Source: Coniochaeta sp. PMI_546 (lineage: Eukaryota > Ascomycota > Sordariomycetes > Coniochaetales > Coniochaetaceae). From it: a stretch of 64,000 nt of DNA. Positions 10,179-26,096 of the stretch are shown one piece after another. The stretch is from positions 1,922,001 through 1,986,000 of the forward strand of contig MU271146.1 of the NCBI GenBank assembly GCA_021432605.1, given 5' to 3'. Within the stretch, counting starts at the first letter, position 1. Each line of letters starts with the position of its first letter. Made by a program: the position numbers and the translations under genes. The notes below the pieces were generated by a model. The model searched no databases. It saw nothing but the letters and a program-made list of their open reading frames with translations, and was not told the DNA's origin.

Positions 10179-11720
10179 ATGTCCGCCAAGATCCCAATTG
10201 CTGTAGGCTCCAGCATTTCATATCCGTCAGGTGATGCCACTTCTAATTCTCGAGGATAGGTGCGTGATCGCGTCAGCGACAAAGCCAAGAAGACACTTGA
10301 TGTCGTGGCCAAGTTTGTAGAGGAGGAGTGCATCCCGTAAGCTACAACCCGAAAGAAACTCGTTCTACCCAGGTAGTACTAACGAAGGGTCCCTCCAACC
10401 AAGAGCCGACCCAGTCCTAGAAGCCCAAGTCGGCGCTGGCGACGCAAGATGGGAAGCCCACCCGCCCATCGTCGAGGATCTGAAGAAGAAGGCTCGCGCC
10501 CTGGGTCTGTGGAACATGTTCCTTCCCAAAGGCCACTACAAGGAGTCCCCTGGCTGGACCAACCTCGAGTACGGTCTGATGGCCGAATGGCTGGGCAAGT
10601 CTCGGGTCGCCTCCGAAGCAGTAAACTGCGCCGCTCCTGACACAGGCAACATGGAGGTCCTCGCCAAGTACGGCAACGACGCGCAGAAGGCCAAGTGGCT
10701 GAAACCCTTGATGGAGGGCGAGATTCGCTCTGCTTTCCTCATGACTGAGCCGCAGGTTGCGTCCTCTGATGCGAGGAATATTGAGATGAGCATTCGCAAG
10801 GAAGGGAATGAGTATGTTCTCAACGGCCAGGTAAGCCTATTTAACAACTTCTGGTAGCATCACAAGCATATTCAGCTGACACCTGCTAGAAATGGTGGTC
10901 AAGCGGCGCCGGCGACCCGCGTTGCAAAATCTACATCGTTATGGGCAAGCTCGACGGTGGCAGCAAGGATCCACACAAGCAACAGTCAATCATCCTTGTC
11001 CCCGCGGGAACCAAGGGCATCACCATCCACCGCATGCTCTCAGTCTACGGCTACGACGACGCGCCCCACGGCCACGGACACATCACCTTCAAGGACGTTC
11101 GCGTTCCGGCTGGCAACATGGTTCTTGGCGAAGGACGCGGCTTCGAGATTGTTCAGGGCCGTCTTGGGCCCGGCCGCATTCACCACGCTATGCGTACGAT
11201 CGGAGCCTCGGAGCGGGCTTTAGAGTGGATGCTCATGCGTATCAATGACCCGAACAAGAAGACGTTTGGCAAGCAGCTCCGCGAACACGGCGTCATTCTC
11301 GAATGGGTTGCCAAGTCAAGGATCGAGATCGACGCAGCTCGTCTCATTGTCCTGAACGCAGCAATCAAAATGGACGAGCAAGGCCCCAAGGCAGCTCTGA
11401 CCGAGATCGCTGAGGCAAAGGTACTGGTGCCGCAGACGGCTCTGACGGTCATTGACCGCGCGGTGCAGGCATTTGGAGGAGCTGGTGTCAGTCAGGATAC
11501 ACCACTGGCGAACATGTGGGCGCAGATCCGCACGCTCAGGTTGGCTGATGGTCCCGATGAGGTTCACTTGCAGCAGATGGGTCGCAATGAGAACAGGCGT
11601 GGCAACGAGGTTACTGCTAAGATCCTGGGTCAAAAGAAGAAGACGGAGGAGTTGATGCGACAGTACGGGGTCAAGAGGACCGAGCCGGGGCAGAACATCT
11701 CAAGGAAGGCGTCCATTTAG
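10179..11720 (+). CDS. Acyl-CoA dehydrogenase (ACAD10/11-like)
   Basis: Flavoprotein predicted to introduce the alpha-beta double bond in acyl-CoA during fatty-acid breakdown. Four exons: 10179-10202, 10260-10336, 10404-10830, 10890-11720, giving 452 aa. All junctions are GT-AG, and intron 2 has a clear TACTAAC branch. The start MSAKIPIA is followed by [19 protein letters not shown]. The N-terminal helical domain ([12 protein letters not shown]) is followed by the FAD/substrate region [15 protein letters not shown], then [20 protein letters not shown], and a C-terminal helical domain with [33 protein letters not shown] and [13 protein letters not shown]. The length and motifs are closer to the ACAD11-type fungal enzymes than to short-chain mitochondrial forms. 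I see no PTS1 at the C-terminus (ends KASI) and no strong mitochondrial presequence, so location is open. Two CCTCGG motifs upstream suggest fatty-acid induction. Confidence 0.93.
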
Positions 11721-12200
11721 GCACTGATTGGTTGTAGAGAGCTATTTGGTGTAGCAGATTCCGATGTGAGTCATAGCCATAACTGAGCCATGTAACATAC
11801 TGATCAATTGGATGAAATGCCTTGTCTGAATGGATTCTTGCATGCCAACAAGGTGTGCACTGGCTTTGCTGGACCGGTGCAGGGGTCCGCACTGTTTGCT
11901 GGCGTGCATTTTGCTGGTTGCCCTGTCGTTGCTACCCGAAAAGGTAGCCTGTTTACTCCTCCAAAGTTTTATGGACCTTTCCATATCATCCAAGCCTACC
12001 TCCGGCACTCGCACCTTCGCCCGTTCAATAATTCAGACCGCATCTTTCCCCTCAGAACCATTTTCTTGATGAATAGAACACCAGCATCAATCACAACATC
12101 TTCGCTGTAATTCTATTCGAAACCACAGCCTCGCACCATCCGCATCACCACAGTCGGTTACCATAACCTCTGAGGTTTAGCTCAACACAAATCAGACAAG
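11721..12200. other. Intergenic spacer, dehydrogenase 3' UTR and spo12 promoter
   Basis: 480 bases between two rightward genes. Overlapping ORFs on both strands (60-100 codons) show no domain. CT-rich, A-rich leader sequence precedes the spo12 ATG at 12201. No clear regulatory site recognised. Confidence 0.5.
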
Positions 12201-12623
12201 ATGTCCAACGTACTCGCAGCGAAAGACGTCAACACGACCATGGCCAGCGCCTCTGCGCAAGATCAGTCTGGCAAGCCAGATATCAAGAGCATGGAGTACC
12301 ACCGACAGGTGCTTCAGAACAAGATGGACCAGGCACAGTACGTCATACCAACCTGCGCCGGGCTAGGCTACCCACCCACTAACATACTGGACACAGAGGA
12401 CAGACCTACATCTCACCGTCGGACAACATCATGAGCCCTTGCACCGCGAAGCTGTCTGCCTTCCGCAATAAGCAGGTCGGCAAGTAAGTCATATATCGAC
12501 ATATTCATGAGATGCCGGAGTCAGCAAGCTGACGATCTATGCAGAGTCAAGCCGAAGTCCCTGTTCGCGAAGGCCAGTGCTAAGAAACTGGGCGGCGACA
12601 GTCTCTTCGACTCTAAGCCTTAG
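12201..12623 (+). CDS. spo12: Spo12-family mitotic-exit regulator
   Basis: A 100-aa protein carrying the short Spo12 signature, whose yeast member promotes release of the Cdc14 phosphatase and mitotic or meiotic exit. Exons are 12201-12337, 12397-12483 and 12545-12623, with GT-AG introns of 59 and 61 nt (the first with a CACTAAC branch). The conserved core ISPSDNIMSPCTAKLSAFRN sits at residues 51-70, followed by KPKSLFAKASAKKL. Spo12 regulation in yeast involves phosphorylation of serines in this SP-containing core, and both SP serines are present here. The core straddles the second exon, so unspliced ORF calling misses it: the first exon alone reads into an unrelated 77-codon ORF. Outside the core the protein is low complexity, as expected. 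Confidence rests on the core motif and the clean splicing. Confidence 0.85.
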
Positions 12624-13061
12624 AAAGCCACCAACGATTTCGGATGGTCACAATGACTTCAATACCACTATAACGCCCTCCACGAACTCGGCTCCCTCTT
12701 CACCGGTTGTATTTTTACTGTGCGGCGACAAAACATCCGATCACCCATTAGTCGCTGCCTTGGGACCATGACTGGAGTCTGGCGTTTGGAATTTGCTGCA
12801 AGGGGGCAGGCAAGGTGATGGATAGATGGAAATCCAGGATGATTGATTCGACTGGCACTTTGTCGTACAGTTTTGCGGAGGACTCTGGTTCTGGCGAAGA
12901 GAGTTTTGGCCCATGGTCGCCTCCCTACCATGACTTGCCTTGTTAATCCCATGATACGACTCACGAAGAAAGAAACAAAGAAAAAGAAACTTATCTCACA
13001 GTTCTCCACTGAGAAAAAGAGCGAGTTTGGGACTTGACGTGATTTCATTGCTAGTTGGAGC
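12624..13061. other. Convergent spacer between spo12 and rbg1
   Basis: 438 bases that should contain two 3' UTRs. An A-rich patch near 12970-13010 could serve polyadenylation. No gene seen. Confidence 0.5.
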
Positions 13062-14345
13062 TTATGCCTTCCACCCACTGACAATATACACCACATCCTC
13101 GTCCGCCACCGGATGCGACAGCCCAACCCTCTGCGGTATATGCCTCGCACTAGCCCCCCAGACAAGCGCATACTTGAATGTATCCTTGAGAGACCGATGG
13201 ATCTGATCACACACGTTCTCAATCGTGCTATTACTCCTCACGATCAGGGCCTCGCTGAAATCGGGATCTACGCCTTTCCTCTTTGTGTAAATCCTGATGA
13301 GGTTCAGCTCCTGCCAGCACCTCTCTACCACGTCTTGAATGCCTAGGTCTAGTTCGCACGACATGACCACCGTCTGCGGCTCCCGGGCGAGCCGGTCGAG
13401 GAAGTCGAGACTGACGGAATCGATCTTGTTGTAGACGTACAGACACTTGATGTACTTCCTGTGATCCTTCATTATGACGTCGATCAGGTCGTCCACCGTC
13501 GCATTCTCGTCGCGGATCAGGATCTCGGCGTTGAGCATCTTGTAGTCGCGCAAGATACTGTAGACCATCTTCTCGTCTAGGTACTTCGGGGGCGACTGGA
13601 AGTTGATCTTCATGCCGCCGGCCTTTTTGGGTTTGAGATAGATGTTTCTGTGCCCCTCTGTTAGCGCCACATATCGGAATATATAAGCGACGGCAGTAAC
13701 ATACGGCGGCTCCCTGTTCAACCTAATGCCCACAGCTTCCAACTCTGCCTCAAGCAACGCTCTCTGCTCGGCCTTCTTGGTCGCATCCAGCACCATCAAG
13801 ATCAGATCACTCGTCTTGGCGGCGCTGATAACCTGTCTACCCCTGCCCTTGCCCTCGGACGCACCCTCGATGATACCCGGTAGATCGAGTAGTTGAATCT
13901 CAGCGCCACCGTACTCCAGCACACCCGGGATGGCCGTGAGGGTCGTGAACGCGTACGCTGCTACCTCCGACCTCGTCTTGGTCACTTTACTGAGGAACGT
14001 GGACTTTCCGACCGAGGGAAACCCAACTAATGCTATTCGCGCGTCGCCACTTTTCTGCACGTCGAATCCCGCCCCTGGGCCGCCGCCTGCGCCCTGGGTG
14101 GGCTCGAGGAGCTGCGCTCTTAGGCGGGCGAGTTTGCCCTTTAGGAGACCGAGATGGTAGTTTGTTGCCTTGTTTTCTGAAGAAGTTTTAGTGAGTGTAG
14201 TGTAAATGGGTCGTGGCATATCACATACTCTGCGTCTTCCTCATCTCATCCTCGATCCTGGGCTCAAAGTTAGCCTCATGCTCACTACTACAGTAACAAT
14301 GGTTGCTGTCACTCACTCCTTGATCTTCTCTGTTATGTTCACCAT
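13062..14345 (-). CDS. rbg1: Developmentally regulated GTP-binding protein Rbg1/DRG1
   Basis: Cytosolic OBG-HflX superfamily GTPase that associates with translating ribosomes together with a DFRP (Tma46) partner. Four exons on the minus strand: 14317-14345, 14229-14257, 13705-14176 and 13062-13647, giving 371 aa against ~367 for the family. The two 29-nt leading exons restore the classic N-terminus [15 protein letters not shown]...[19 protein letters not shown]. Motifs are G1 GFPSVGKS (71-78), switch region [10 protein letters not shown]3 DLPG (117-120), G4 NKID in [10 protein letters not shown], and a C-terminal TGS domain ending IVSGW. Intron 3 (13648-13704) splits the EPPNIYLK motif. An ATG at 14219 that opens a longer unspliced ORF (MPRPIYTT) is in intron sequence and was rejected. 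The gene is divergent from cwc2, with starts 443 bases apart. Confidence 0.95.
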
Positions 14346-14788
14346 CTTGACTGTGGGGTAGCTTCACGCTACGGGACACCTCTTGGGTATAAAAAGAACG
14401 CGTATAAGCAGAAAAATAGTGTTTCTAGGCAAAGAAGGTTCGATAGGAAACTACCTAAGGTAGGCATGAAATTCGATTCAACAGCTGGCTCACTTTGAGT
14501 TGGCAGGATGGCATCCATGGCAGAATGGAGGGGCAAAGAAAGTGGGGCACAACTTTTGTTATCGCAGCGGATAAGGAGCTAACAAGTACTTTTCTCCCAG
14601 GTGGCGACAGCTGAAACTGGCAAACATTCAACGTCAACCTAACCCTTCCAACACCACAGCGTAGAACTACCTTATTAAACAGGGTCTACAATCTCCCACC
14701 GCAAAGCAGCGTGTCAGTCTACAACGACGCAACCTCATAATACTCGATCTCCATCACTTACTCTCGAGTCGCAGTCGCACCCGCAACC
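14346..14788. promoter_or_regulatory. Divergent promoter region, rbg1 / cwc2
   Basis: 443 bases between divergent starts. It contains a perfect 13-bp palindrome CTACCTAAGGTAG at 14451-14463 and a TACCTTA at 14668-14674, both members of the TAAGGTA motif group seen in other spacers of this window. No canonical TATA box was recognised. Confidence 0.5.
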
Positions 14789-16097
14789 ATGGCCGAAGTC
14801 GACGTCCACCAGGACGTTAATGTCCAGTCTTCAGTCGACCTACCCCCAGTGACCAACTCCGAAGCCGACAACACCGCTCTCACAACCACCAACACCGAGA
14901 CATCAGTGGCAGCACCCCCTGAAAAGAAACTCAAAAAGATCATCCGGAAGAAGAAACGCCCGGCGCGCGTGCAGATCGACCCGGCGCTCGTGAAATCCGA
15001 GCCCCCGCCGCAGACGGGCACAATCTTCAACATCTGGTACAACAAGTGGTCCGGCGGCGACAGGGAGGACAAGTACCTGTCCCAGACCAAGGCGAAGGGC
15101 CGCTGCAACATCGCGCGCGACAGCGGCTTCACCCGAGCCGACAGCGTGCCGGGGAGCTACTTCTGCCTGCGCTTCGCGCGGGGGATATGTCCCATGGGCC
15201 AGGACTGCGAGTACCTGCACAGGCTGCCCGGGTTGCATGATCACTTCAGTCCGAACGTGGATTGTTTCGGGAGGGATAAGTTCAGCGACTATAGGGATGA
15301 TATGGGCGGTGTGGGGAGCTTTATGAGGGTGAACAGGACGGTGTACGTGGGACGGATACACGTTACTGATGATATTGAGGAGGTCGTTGCGCGGCATTTC
15401 GCTGAGTGGGGGCAGGTTGAGAGGATCAGGGTGCTGAACACACGCGGTGTGGCGTTCATCACGTATACGAACGAGCATAACGCCGAGTTTGCGAAGGAGG
15501 CTATGGCGCATCAATGTAAGTTTGGGTCTAATACCTTTTTGGTCTAACGAGTTCTCGCTAACATATGTTCCAGCCCTCGACCACGACGAGATCCTCAACG
15601 TCCGGTGGGCGACGGCCGACCCGAACCCGCTGTCGCAGAAGCGCGAGGCCCGGCGCATCGAGGAGCAAGCGGCGGAAGCCATCCGGCGCGCCCTGCCTGC
15701 AGAATTCGTGGCCGAGATCGAGGGCCGCGATCCCGAGGCGCGGAAGAGGAGGAAACTGGAGAGCAGCTATGGACTCGAGGGATACGAGGCGCCGGATGAG
15801 GTGCACTTTGCGAGGGGGCCGAATGCGGTCAATCCAAGGGGCAGAGAGGGCTATGCTGATGGCGGAGAGATATCGTACGAGGAAAGGTTGATGATTGAGC
15901 AAGGAGATGCTGGTGCGGACGGTGGTGAATGGCAGCACGAGGAGCAGCAGCAGCAAGCTGCGCCCGTGACTGAGAACGGCATCTTCTCCAGCAACACGCT
16001 GGCGGCTTTGAACGCTGCCAAGGTGGCGGTGGTGTCCAAGCCGAAACCGCCTGCGCAGTCAGGGCCACTGGTGGCGTACGATAGTGATAGTGATTAG
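14789..16097 (+). CDS. cwc2: Pre-mRNA-splicing factor Cwc2
   Basis: Component of the NineTeen complex (Prp19-associated) that contacts U6 snRNA and helps shape the spliceosome's active site. Two exons, 14789-15515 and 15574-16097 (58-nt intron), encode 416 aa. The Torus region starts near TIFNIWYNKWSGGD (78-91). A CCCH zinc finger has Cys126, Cys134, Cys140 and His144 (spacing C-x7-C-x5-C-x3-H). An RRM follows, with RNP2 VYVGRI at 185-190 and RNP1 RGVAFITY at 219-226; the intron falls inside the RRM. The C-terminal part is charged, with a Gln run and a terminal acidic DSDSD. The start ATG has a good context (ACCATGG). It converges with ureF, the two stops being only 70 bases apart, so the 3' UTRs probably overlap. 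Confidence 0.95.
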
Positions 16098-16167
16098 GAC
16101 ACTTCCGACTTCTAGGTTGTTCTTGTATTATTCCAAAATGGCGTTTAGATTAGATACCATAACAGCA

Positions 16168-17130
16168 TCAACTATTGAATATCCTTGAATACAGCATCTC
16201 GTGTCGTCCCACCCAGAGGTCCATAACCGGCACGCTCTGGCCGGCTTCATAATAAGCCGTATCCCACTCCCGCCGCACGACGGCCTCGACCGTCTCCCGC
16301 ACCTGCTGGCTGGCAAGTATCTTCTGCGCCTGATAAGGTCCAAACATGCCTCGCCGCACAGCGGCTGATACAAGCGCTTTGACGTGGTTGAGCATGAATA
16401 CAAGCGCGGTCTGCTGCGCATCTAGACCTGCGGCACGACAGACTGCCCCGAAGAGAGGGGGGAGGTGGGCTGATACGGCGCGTGGGAGGGAGTCGTCTTG
16501 TCCTTTCTGAGCGGAGCGGAGCTCGGCTGCGAAGCTGAGCAGCGGTGAGACAGTTTCAGCTGGCGTGCCGAGGTTGGGCTTGGTGGGGGAGAAGGACCGC
16601 TCCCAGATGCCGAGCAGGGCGCGGCCCTGAGCGACGCTGGCGCGCCGGCCGACTGTGCAAATTGTTGCTGCGTCGAGGGCGTCGTCGAGGAGGGGGAGGA
16701 GCGCCGGGTCGGCGTGGGCCGCTAGCACGAGGGGGAGGGTTGTGGCTGCGTAGGAGGATATGCTGAGGGGGAGGAAGGTGGTGGTGAACAGCTGGGGAGG
16801 TGGCGTGGGCGTGCGGGTTATATGCGCTAGGAAGGATTCCAGGCCGGAGGAGAAGGCAAAGGAACCCAGGGGGAGGGCCGAGTCGGAGAGAAGGAGGAGG
16901 AAGTGCGTCGCTGGGGAGAAAGTTGGGATGTGAGAGTGGACGCTGTGGTTTTGATAAGGCTGAGACTCATAATGAGAACGAGACTCGCGCTGTGTCTTTT
17001 GTTGTTGCCGTGCTCGTAGTTGGGCTAGTTGCGCCTCGAGCTCATCGATCCTGGACTGTATTTGGCCATCATTATCCGACTGTTCACCATTCTGCGTTGG
17101 TGCATTGTCTGTTGCGGGCATTGTGCTCAT
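16168..17130 (-). CDS. ureF: Urease accessory protein UreF
   Basis: Chaperone subunit that, with UreD and UreG, delivers nickel to the urease active site. Single exon, 320 aa from the ATG at 17130. Typical UreF features are HFLLLLSDSALPLGSFAFSS then GLES, and the C-terminal helical part DLWVGRHEMLYSRIF. The N-terminal ~45 residues are hydrophilic with a short Gln/Arg-rich coiled segment (RIDELEAQLAQLRARQQQ), common in fungal UreF. The frame stays open upstream to 17367, but that extension is Cys- and Arg-rich, unlike the family, and the ATG pair at 17130/17121 is the natural start. The next gene upstream on the same strand is cut12, 284 bases away. Confidence 0.9.
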   Translation of the reverse strand: MSTMPATDNAPTQNGEQSDNDGQIQSRIDELEAQLAQLRARQQQKTQRESRSHYESQPYQNHSVHSHIPTFSPATHFLLLLSDSALPLGSFAFSSGLESFLAHITRTPTPPPQLFTTTFLPLSISSYAATTLPLVLAAHADPALLPLLDDALDAATICTVGRRASVAQGRALLGIWERSFSPTKPNLGTPAETVSPLLSFAAELRSAQKGQDDSLPRAVSAHLPPLFGAVCRAAGLDAQQTALVFMLNHVKALVSAAVRRGMFGPYQAQKILASQQVRETVEAVVRREWDTAYYEAGQSVPVMDLWVGRHEMLYSRIFNS

Positions 17131-17414
17131 TTGTAAGATACTATGTATACATTGCAATGGGCAACAGAGATATGCTGTCGTGAAGTGCGTATCGCATGAG
17201 CCAAAGCGGGGCATTTCCCCCCTAATTAAGTCGATATCAACACGACGGGTTGGACGCCAACAAAAGAAGGCAGCATTACGAATAAAAATGGACTCCAAAC
17301 ACCACGCAATGCTAGTTCGACTTTCCAGTAAGACCATATCACGACTCCTGCTACCCGGTGAAGTCAATTTACTCCGTCAAGGCCCATAACTCCCAAAGCA
17401 CGTCGCCACAGTCC

Positions 17415-19560
17415 TCAAGCCGGCAACACATTCTCCTTATTCCGAGCTCCCGCCCTCTCACTCCTCCCTCTCTCAACCTTCTTCCGCTGCAGGCGTGCTA
17501 TAGCAGCCGCTCTCCGTTCAGCAGGCAGACTCGTCTTGACCGTGCTGATATCCCAGGCCGTGCTTGTGTTGACCGTGTCGCCCAGCCGCGCAAAGCGGCT
17601 CTGCATCAGGTCGATCTGCGGTGCCTCGCTCTCGGCCGAGGAAGGTCGGATATCCGAAGCTTTCCGATGAACAGAGCTCCTCGACGACTTCCGGCGAAGA
17701 CCATATTCGTCGTCTCCCTTGCTGATCCGAGGCAAGGTCGGTAGCGAAGGCTCAGCACTGTCCTTGTCCGCGCTAGAATGTCTTTTACTGCTGTTTGACG
17801 TCTCCGTTCGCCTATTGTCTTGCAAATTCGCCCGATCGCTGAGGACTGATGACGATGAGCCGTTCTTGCCCATATCTGTTGTGATACGATCCCGAAGAGC
17901 GCGAGAGGAAATGAGGAGGTTCTCGTCTTCGTAGCTGTTCGGCTTCTTGTTCTCGCCGTATCTGGCTTCTATGTCGACATGGATATTGCTTGACAGCTGT
18001 GGCAGGCTCAACCCGTTGGACAAACTGCTCCGTCCGCGGGACTCCGTAATCTCAAGGATCTTGGTGGTATTATCCTCTGGGACCATTTCCTGAGATCTCT
18101 TGCTGTAGGTAGCTGCCGAATAACTCTTGCGCCGTTGTGTTTTCTGCTCCTCGCCAGAAGCCGGCCTCTTGCTCAGATCGGCCTTGAGACTTCTAATCTC
18201 ATCGTTCAGCCCGGAGATTGTCTCATTCTTCTTAGCTAGCACCTGCTCTGCCTCGGAGAAGCGCGATTTGGCGTTCTCCTTCAGCTGGTCATGCTCGCTC
18301 TTGAGCCGCCTGAACTCTCGTTCCTTCGTTCGAGCCTCGTTCCTCGAATCATCCAGCTTCTTTTCCAGGTCGACCACTTTGGAGCTGCTCCGAGACAGAT
18401 CCGCGGCAAGTTTACGGTTCTCTTCGGCGAGTTTGCTCGACTTCCGCCGCTCGGCCAACAGCTCGGCCTTTAGCCGACTGACCTCGTCCTTCGCTGCATC
18501 CAGTTCCTTGAGCTGCGCCCTCGCCTGCCTCAACTGACGATGAGTCTCGATAATCGCCGTCCTAGGCGAAGTAGTAATCGCCTTCCTCTTCTTCTTGTCA
18601 CCGTCAGGCTCCTGGCCCGCGGTTACAAGCATCTCCTCGAGCTCCTCAACCTGCAGTCTGTACTCCGTCGCAAGAGCTGTCTGCTTCTGCAACTCAGCCA
18701 CCATCTCGCTATCCTTCTTGCTGCCCTTGTCCCCTTTCGCGCGGCCGGCGTGGATATTCCGGCTCAACTCAGCAACCTTCTCCTCCATCTTCTTGACGCG
18801 CTCCTGTTCTTCCCCGAGCTTCTGCTGCAGATCCATGGCCTCCGAGTCCTTCATCTTGGCGTAGGACTTGGCGAGCTGCTTGTACTTGACAAGCTTCTCC
18901 ATCTCGGCTTTGGCGTCGGCGTGGTAGCTCTCGAAACAAGACTTCCAGTACTTTCCCGAGCGGGAGTGCGGTTCGTTCAGGTCGACGGTTACGTCTGGAT
19001 CGCGGTCCTCGTCTATCTCTTCCCAGACGTCTTCGGGGTCATTTGGTTCTGGCGCTGACTGCTTCGTCTCCGCTGGGGCGGTCTGTGATTTCTTGTTCTT
19101 GCGCGAGTTTTCGAGTGCTTGAGTAAGGCGGGTCTTGGGGCGTGTACCTGGACCAGCGTTTGCGTCGAGTATGCCGTTTGCCTCCGATTTGACATCGTGA
19201 CCGAACGAGACGCGTTTCCGACGCGTCGTTCCGGTACCAGGTGTGAGCAGGATACCAGCTGGGACTGGTTTCGCAGGAGTATCCGATGCCCCTGCTGCGG
19301 GAGCCTTCCTGTCGGGCAGGTCGTTGGAAGCATCACCGGATTGGTAGCTCTTAGGTGCTGGCGTCCCGAAGAGGGCGGTTTTAAGGGCTCGAACAGCAAA
19401 TACTGGTGCCGGTGTGTCTGGTTGCTCGATCTGTGTATCATCTAGGTTTGAAGAGGTCAGTCCAGTTTTCTTTTCCATGTCAAGCCATACGTGTTATAAC
19501 AAGCATACCTAGCCCAGACGCGTCCTTTGCACCGCCTCGCTTCAAAGCCCACCCGAGCAT
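17415..19560 (-). CDS. cut12: Spindle pole body protein Cut12 (with RVSF PP1 motif)
   Basis: Coiled-coil protein of the Cut12 family, which in fission yeast sits at the spindle pole body and controls mitotic commitment by holding protein phosphatase 1. Exons 19509-19560 and 17415-19441 (67-nt intron) give 692 aa. The short first exon supplies MLGWALKRGG, matching the family start, and continues into DDTQIEQPDTPAPVFAVRALKTALFGTP, the Cut12 signature. An RVSF sequence at 94-97, preceded by basic RRK, fits the RVxF PP1-docking motif, and the Ser within it could be a phospho-switch. Residues roughly 200-450 are heptad-rich coiled coil. The C-terminal third is Ser-rich and basic. An ATG at 19478 that opens the unspliced ORF lies within the intron. 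The gene is divergent from gcn2. Confidence 0.85.
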
Positions 19561-20109
19561 CGTTTTTCTCTGGTCCGAGCCGCTTTGGAATGATATCGAG
19601 GCTCATATAATGCTACTGCCAGAAGATTGCTGAGAATTGGGGTCGATGGTGGTGAAACAACAAGTTCCAAGCTTAGAATAAACGTTGCGGTCCAGCTTTG
19701 TTTACTTCATTACTGTAAATGGCAAAAGCTTGGAGATTCAGCTGACGCCTGTCATGGCTCTTCTCTGCGGGGCCGTCGGTCCCCTGCACCTGCAGCGGCC
19801 GCTATCAGGGATCCTTGCGCAAGCCCCACCACGCTATCGCCCAACTGACCCCGCCGTTGTGTTGAGCGCGCTGCACTATCAAAACGATATGGCGGAGTCA
19901 CAGGTTCACGATAGCTTTGACTCAGATTCATCAAAACAACAGTTCCACCAGGTAACATATTCTGCATCTCGTAACGATGGGCGTCTCTCAGTGAAGTCCG
20001 CCGCAGCCAGTCTGGCTGTATGCTCGTCTACATATCTCCCTTTTCCAGGGGTAACCAGATGATTCAAGGCAAGGGACTAAACCGACTCACTCACTGCTGA
20101 ATCTCCACC
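19561..20109. promoter_or_regulatory. Divergent cut12 / gcn2 region with a TGACTCA site
   Basis: 549 bases between divergent starts. A perfect GCN4/CPC1 recognition sequence, TGACTCA, lies at 19918-19924, 185 nt before the gcn2 ATG. A one-mismatch copy lies on the opposite strand just upstream (19894-19900), and a GACTCA lies at 20084-20089. The sites are seen; their use in general amino-acid control of gcn2 is inferred. Confidence 0.5.
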
Positions 20110-25239
<5,130 letters not shown>

Positions 25240-25706
25240 GTATTTGTTAACAGGAAAGGTTGGCTTGCCACGTGTTGGAATATACAGGAAGGATGGGGAT
25301 TGGAGCTTGATACCCCCTGGCTTGTCTGCAGAGAATAACGGCTAGGTAGCTCTGTCATTCTGCATGATGTATGCTCGAGACTTTGATTTGAAGGTGTTAA
25401 CAGGTCATGGAGCTGAGTACTTCTGTAGCCACAAGCCCGCAAGCCATTTCATTGTGAGGGAACATACGCATGATTGCCCGTTTAGCGAGACCAGAGTATC
25501 TTCTGGCGAAACTATTTCCAACACTCTGGCTCGCCTCATTCCACCACATCTCCTATCTAGAACAGAACTTTCATGTAGGAGACGATAAGCAGATGCCACA
25601 GCTACGCTCTGTACATCACAAAATAAGCAAGTTGTTCTCGAAGCTCCCCTTGCAACAAACAGCCGCAATGCGCAATAACCGTCCGCCACGCTCACTTTAA
25701 CAATTC
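25240..25706. other. Convergent spacer, gcn2 3' UTR
   Basis: 467 bases between convergent genes. Short ORFs on both strands have no domain. Nothing else recognised. Confidence 0.5.
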
Positions 25707-26096
25707 TTATCGGCCCCCCTTAACCGTCAACCCAGCCAGCCCAGCAGCAGCAATCAACCAGCTGCCAACAAGCCTGAAGACTCCCTTCCCTCTGTTACCC
25801 TCCTTCCACACGATGTAAGCATCTACCACGCCGGCATAACTGCCGTAAAGCGCCAGAATGAGATCGACGTCCGCATACTGGCCCCGGGAGTAGAAGATTG
25901 CGGTTAACAAGCCGATGACGGCACCGCGGGTTTGCGCGACGGCCATGACCGGCTGTGCGGCGCGGGATTGAGCTATGGCGGGCAGGAAGCCGAATTCGGA
26001 GAGAGAAGTGGAAGGACTGAGTAGAGACCAGGGACTGCCGAGCATGGAGGTGAAGCATACGAGGAGGGCGGGGATGTGGTAGGCATTGAAGGGCAT
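25707..26096 (-). CDS. Small multi-pass membrane protein (DUF4267-like)
   Basis: 129-aa single-exon protein with three or four hydrophobic segments: ALLVCFTSMLGSPWSLL, AVIGLLTAIFYS, LILALYGSYAGVVDAYIVW and LVGSWLIAAAGLAGLTV. The arrangement of an FGF/FGLP-like loop, an Arg at the start of the second helix, a VVDA/D-G-type motif and a C-terminal glycine-rich helix resembles the fungal DUF4267 family, whose function is unknown. The family call is from memory of its pattern and is moderate. The protein ends in positively charged KGGR. It converges on gcn2. The start ATG at 26096 is the first in frame. Confidence 0.72.
   Translation of the reverse strand: MPFNAYHIPALLVCFTSMLGSPWSLLSPSTSLSEFGFLPAIAQSRAAQPVMAVAQTRGAVIGLLTAIFYSRGQYADVDLILALYGSYAGVVDAYIVWKEGNRGKGVFRLVGSWLIAAAGLAGLTVKGGR

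Noticed and set aside
13062-14219. Unspliced DRG1 ORF starting MPRPIYTT
   Set aside because: Start lies in intron sequence; two 29-nt exons upstream restore the conserved N-terminus in frame.
19442-19478. ATG MEKKTG as cut12 start
   Set aside because: It lies within the intron; the exon at 19509-19560 gives the family N-terminus and joins in phase.
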